From: Bacteroidetes bacterium UBA955 | GTDB lineage: Bacteria > Bacteroidota > Bacteroidia > NS11-12g > UBA955 | Length of the DNA stretch: 7,379 nucleotides | Direction: 5' to 3' | Assembly: GCA_002293105.1 (NCBI GenBank) | Contig: DBCP01000030.1 | Location: 21,149-28,527 of the forward strand | Shown here: positions 6,335-7,379 of the stretch, in pieces | Position numbering within the stretch: the first letter of the stretch is position 1 | How the letters are laid out: each line of letters starts with the position of its first letter | The notes under the pieces: generated by a model | Told to the model about the DNA's origin: nothing | The model's database searches: none | The model's input: the letters and a program-made list of their open reading frames with translations, nothing else | Program-made: the position numbers and the translations under genes

Positions 6335-7379
6335 CTAAAGGGTATAGGAAAGTCCCCATTCCATGTAATCAGCCGTCGACAAATGGGCTTTTAACCGAGC
6401 GATAGCCTGCAACCGCGGATTTATATGGTAACTCAATCCAACGCCTTCGTAATAGGCCCTTTTGATGTCTTTCGGACGGTATAAGTAGAACCCCGCATCA
6501 GCCAAAATACCCCAGCGACCAAACTGCCACCGATGTCCGAAAGTCACTGCTACCTCGGTATAATCCTTGAATCCCACTGCATCTGCATTGGCACCAAATT
6601 TTGTGTAAGTGTATGACTTATCAAAAAAGACATTCACCCCATAGCGCCATCTGTGACCGGGTCTTTCCATGGCCCGTTCTGCCACATAATCCAACAAAAC
6701 ATTGGTGAACGTCGCCCGTTGATCCAATTCAATTTGCCTGCGACCCATTCTAAAACCAACGCTATGCGACCATCCCGTTTCTCCCGGAGCGCCACACACT
6801 TCATACGTAGAAGGATGTTTCCAACCACGGTTCGGACATTCGCGCAAATCACTGATTTCTGTGCGATGAACCCCTACGCGTTGCTTGTCGTTGTATGGCC
6901 GAAGGTAACTATGCACCAAGGATTTCTTCAATCCCAAAGCCAGATAAGGTACATTGATACCAAAATTGGGCTGACTCCAGTTGGCGTTGCTAAAATGCAT
7001 CAGCCCAGCTTCCATATTCAGCTTCCATAAGTATTCTATTTGGGTACTTTGAGCGATTTTTTTGCCCGGCCACGAGGCCAATTCCCAGTGGTGACCCACC
7101 TGCATGGTGCCATTCCACCGACTGCCGATGGCCACATTTTTTGGGTTCTCTATGGCATCGAATTTTTGGGTGAGGTATCCCAAACCCATACTCAATAAGA
7201 AATACCCGTTTCTCCCAGATTGCGCCATAAGTAAAGCGCCTGAACCAATACCATATCCCGCAACATCACTGCCAAGGTCCATGAAATTTAAAGTAAATCC
7301 ATAGGTGAGTTTATCCCGAAATGCGCCCTGTCCTTCAGGGGCTTTCATGGCTGCACGGTAGCGAAAACCGATACCGTTC
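6335..7379 (-). CDS. Acyloxyacyl hydrolase / PagL-like lipid A deacylase family protein, 5' end missing
   Basis: The frame is open from the right edge to the TAG at 6337-6335, giving at least 348 residues. The first in-window ATG (7348) is internal: ten more in-frame codons (NGIGFRYRAA) precede it, and the signal peptide of the family is absent, so the true start lies past the edge. Family marks in order are LGYLTQKFD and KNVAIGS (about 7125-7181), HFSNA followed by PNFGINVP (about 6942-6997), then AFARLK-type C-terminal strands ending in LKAH..ADYMEWGLSY. The last matches the Bacteroidota branch closely. PagL is an outer-membrane barrel that removes an acyl chain from lipid A using His and Ser of an HxSN motif; here His is at 6995-6997 and Ser at 6989-6991. 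The Glu of the PagL triad cannot be assigned by eye. A longer loop region carries two Cys (REC and EVCGAP). Actual substrate in this phylum is not established. Confidence 0.8.
   Translation of the reverse strand, partial: NGIGFRYRAAMKAPEGQGAFRDKLTYGFTLNFMDLGSDVAGYGIGSGALLMAQSGRNGYFLLSMGLGYLTQKFDAIENPKNVAIGSRWNGTMQVGHHWELASWPGKKIAQSTQIEYLWKLNMEAGLMHFSNANWSQPNFGINVPYLALGLKKSLVHSYLRPYNDKQRVGVHRTEISDLRECPNRGWKHPSTYEVCGAPGETGWSHSVGFRMGRRQIELDQRATFTNVLLDYVAERAMERPGHRWRYGVNVFFDKSYTYTKFGANADAVGFKDYTEVAVTFGHRWQFGRWGILADAGFYLYRPKDIKRAYYEGVGLSYHINPRLQAIARLKAHLSTADYMEWGLSYTL

Overview
The window most likely comes from a member of the Bacteroidota; I cannot place it below phylum. Four things point there: a TTTG / TAnnTTTG promoter (the phylum's -33/-7 type) in front of the leftmost gene, the general lack of Shine-Dalgarno sequences at usable spacing, an envelope-protein style typical of the phylum (signal peptides ending in an AQ or NAQ cleavage site), and a right-hand gene that matches the Bacteroidota branch of the acyloxyacyl hydrolase / PagL-like family almost motif for motif.

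Layout: (1) Positions 1-341, minus strand, hold the 5' part of a secreted protein that runs off the left edge, with its own promoter at 357-386. (2) 394-1110, minus, is a ComF-family phosphoribosyltransferase-like protein with a complete zinc-ribbon and PRPP-binding motif. (3) From a 66-nt divergent intergenic region, three plus-strand genes follow with almost no spacing: a type IV (B-family) ABC exporter half-transporter (1177-3024), an exported TPR-repeat protein (3028-5004, 3 nt later) and a predicted outer-membrane beta-barrel protein of unknown function (5017-6324, 12 nt later). (4) 6335-7379, minus, is a convergent acyloxyacyl hydrolase (lipid A deacylase-like) outer-membrane protein whose 5' end lies beyond the right edge.

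How the genes may work together: the three plus-strand genes look like one transcript that places products in the inner membrane, the periplasm (or periplasmic face of the outer membrane) and the outer membrane. With the neighbouring lipid A deacylase-like gene, most of the window concerns the cell envelope. A shared export or envelope-maintenance role is inference from layout only. No RNA genes, mobile elements, CRISPR arrays, phage genes or obvious repeats were seen, and there is no gene-free stretch longer than about 70 bases. The region reads as ordinary chromosomal core DNA with a few poorly characterised envelope proteins.
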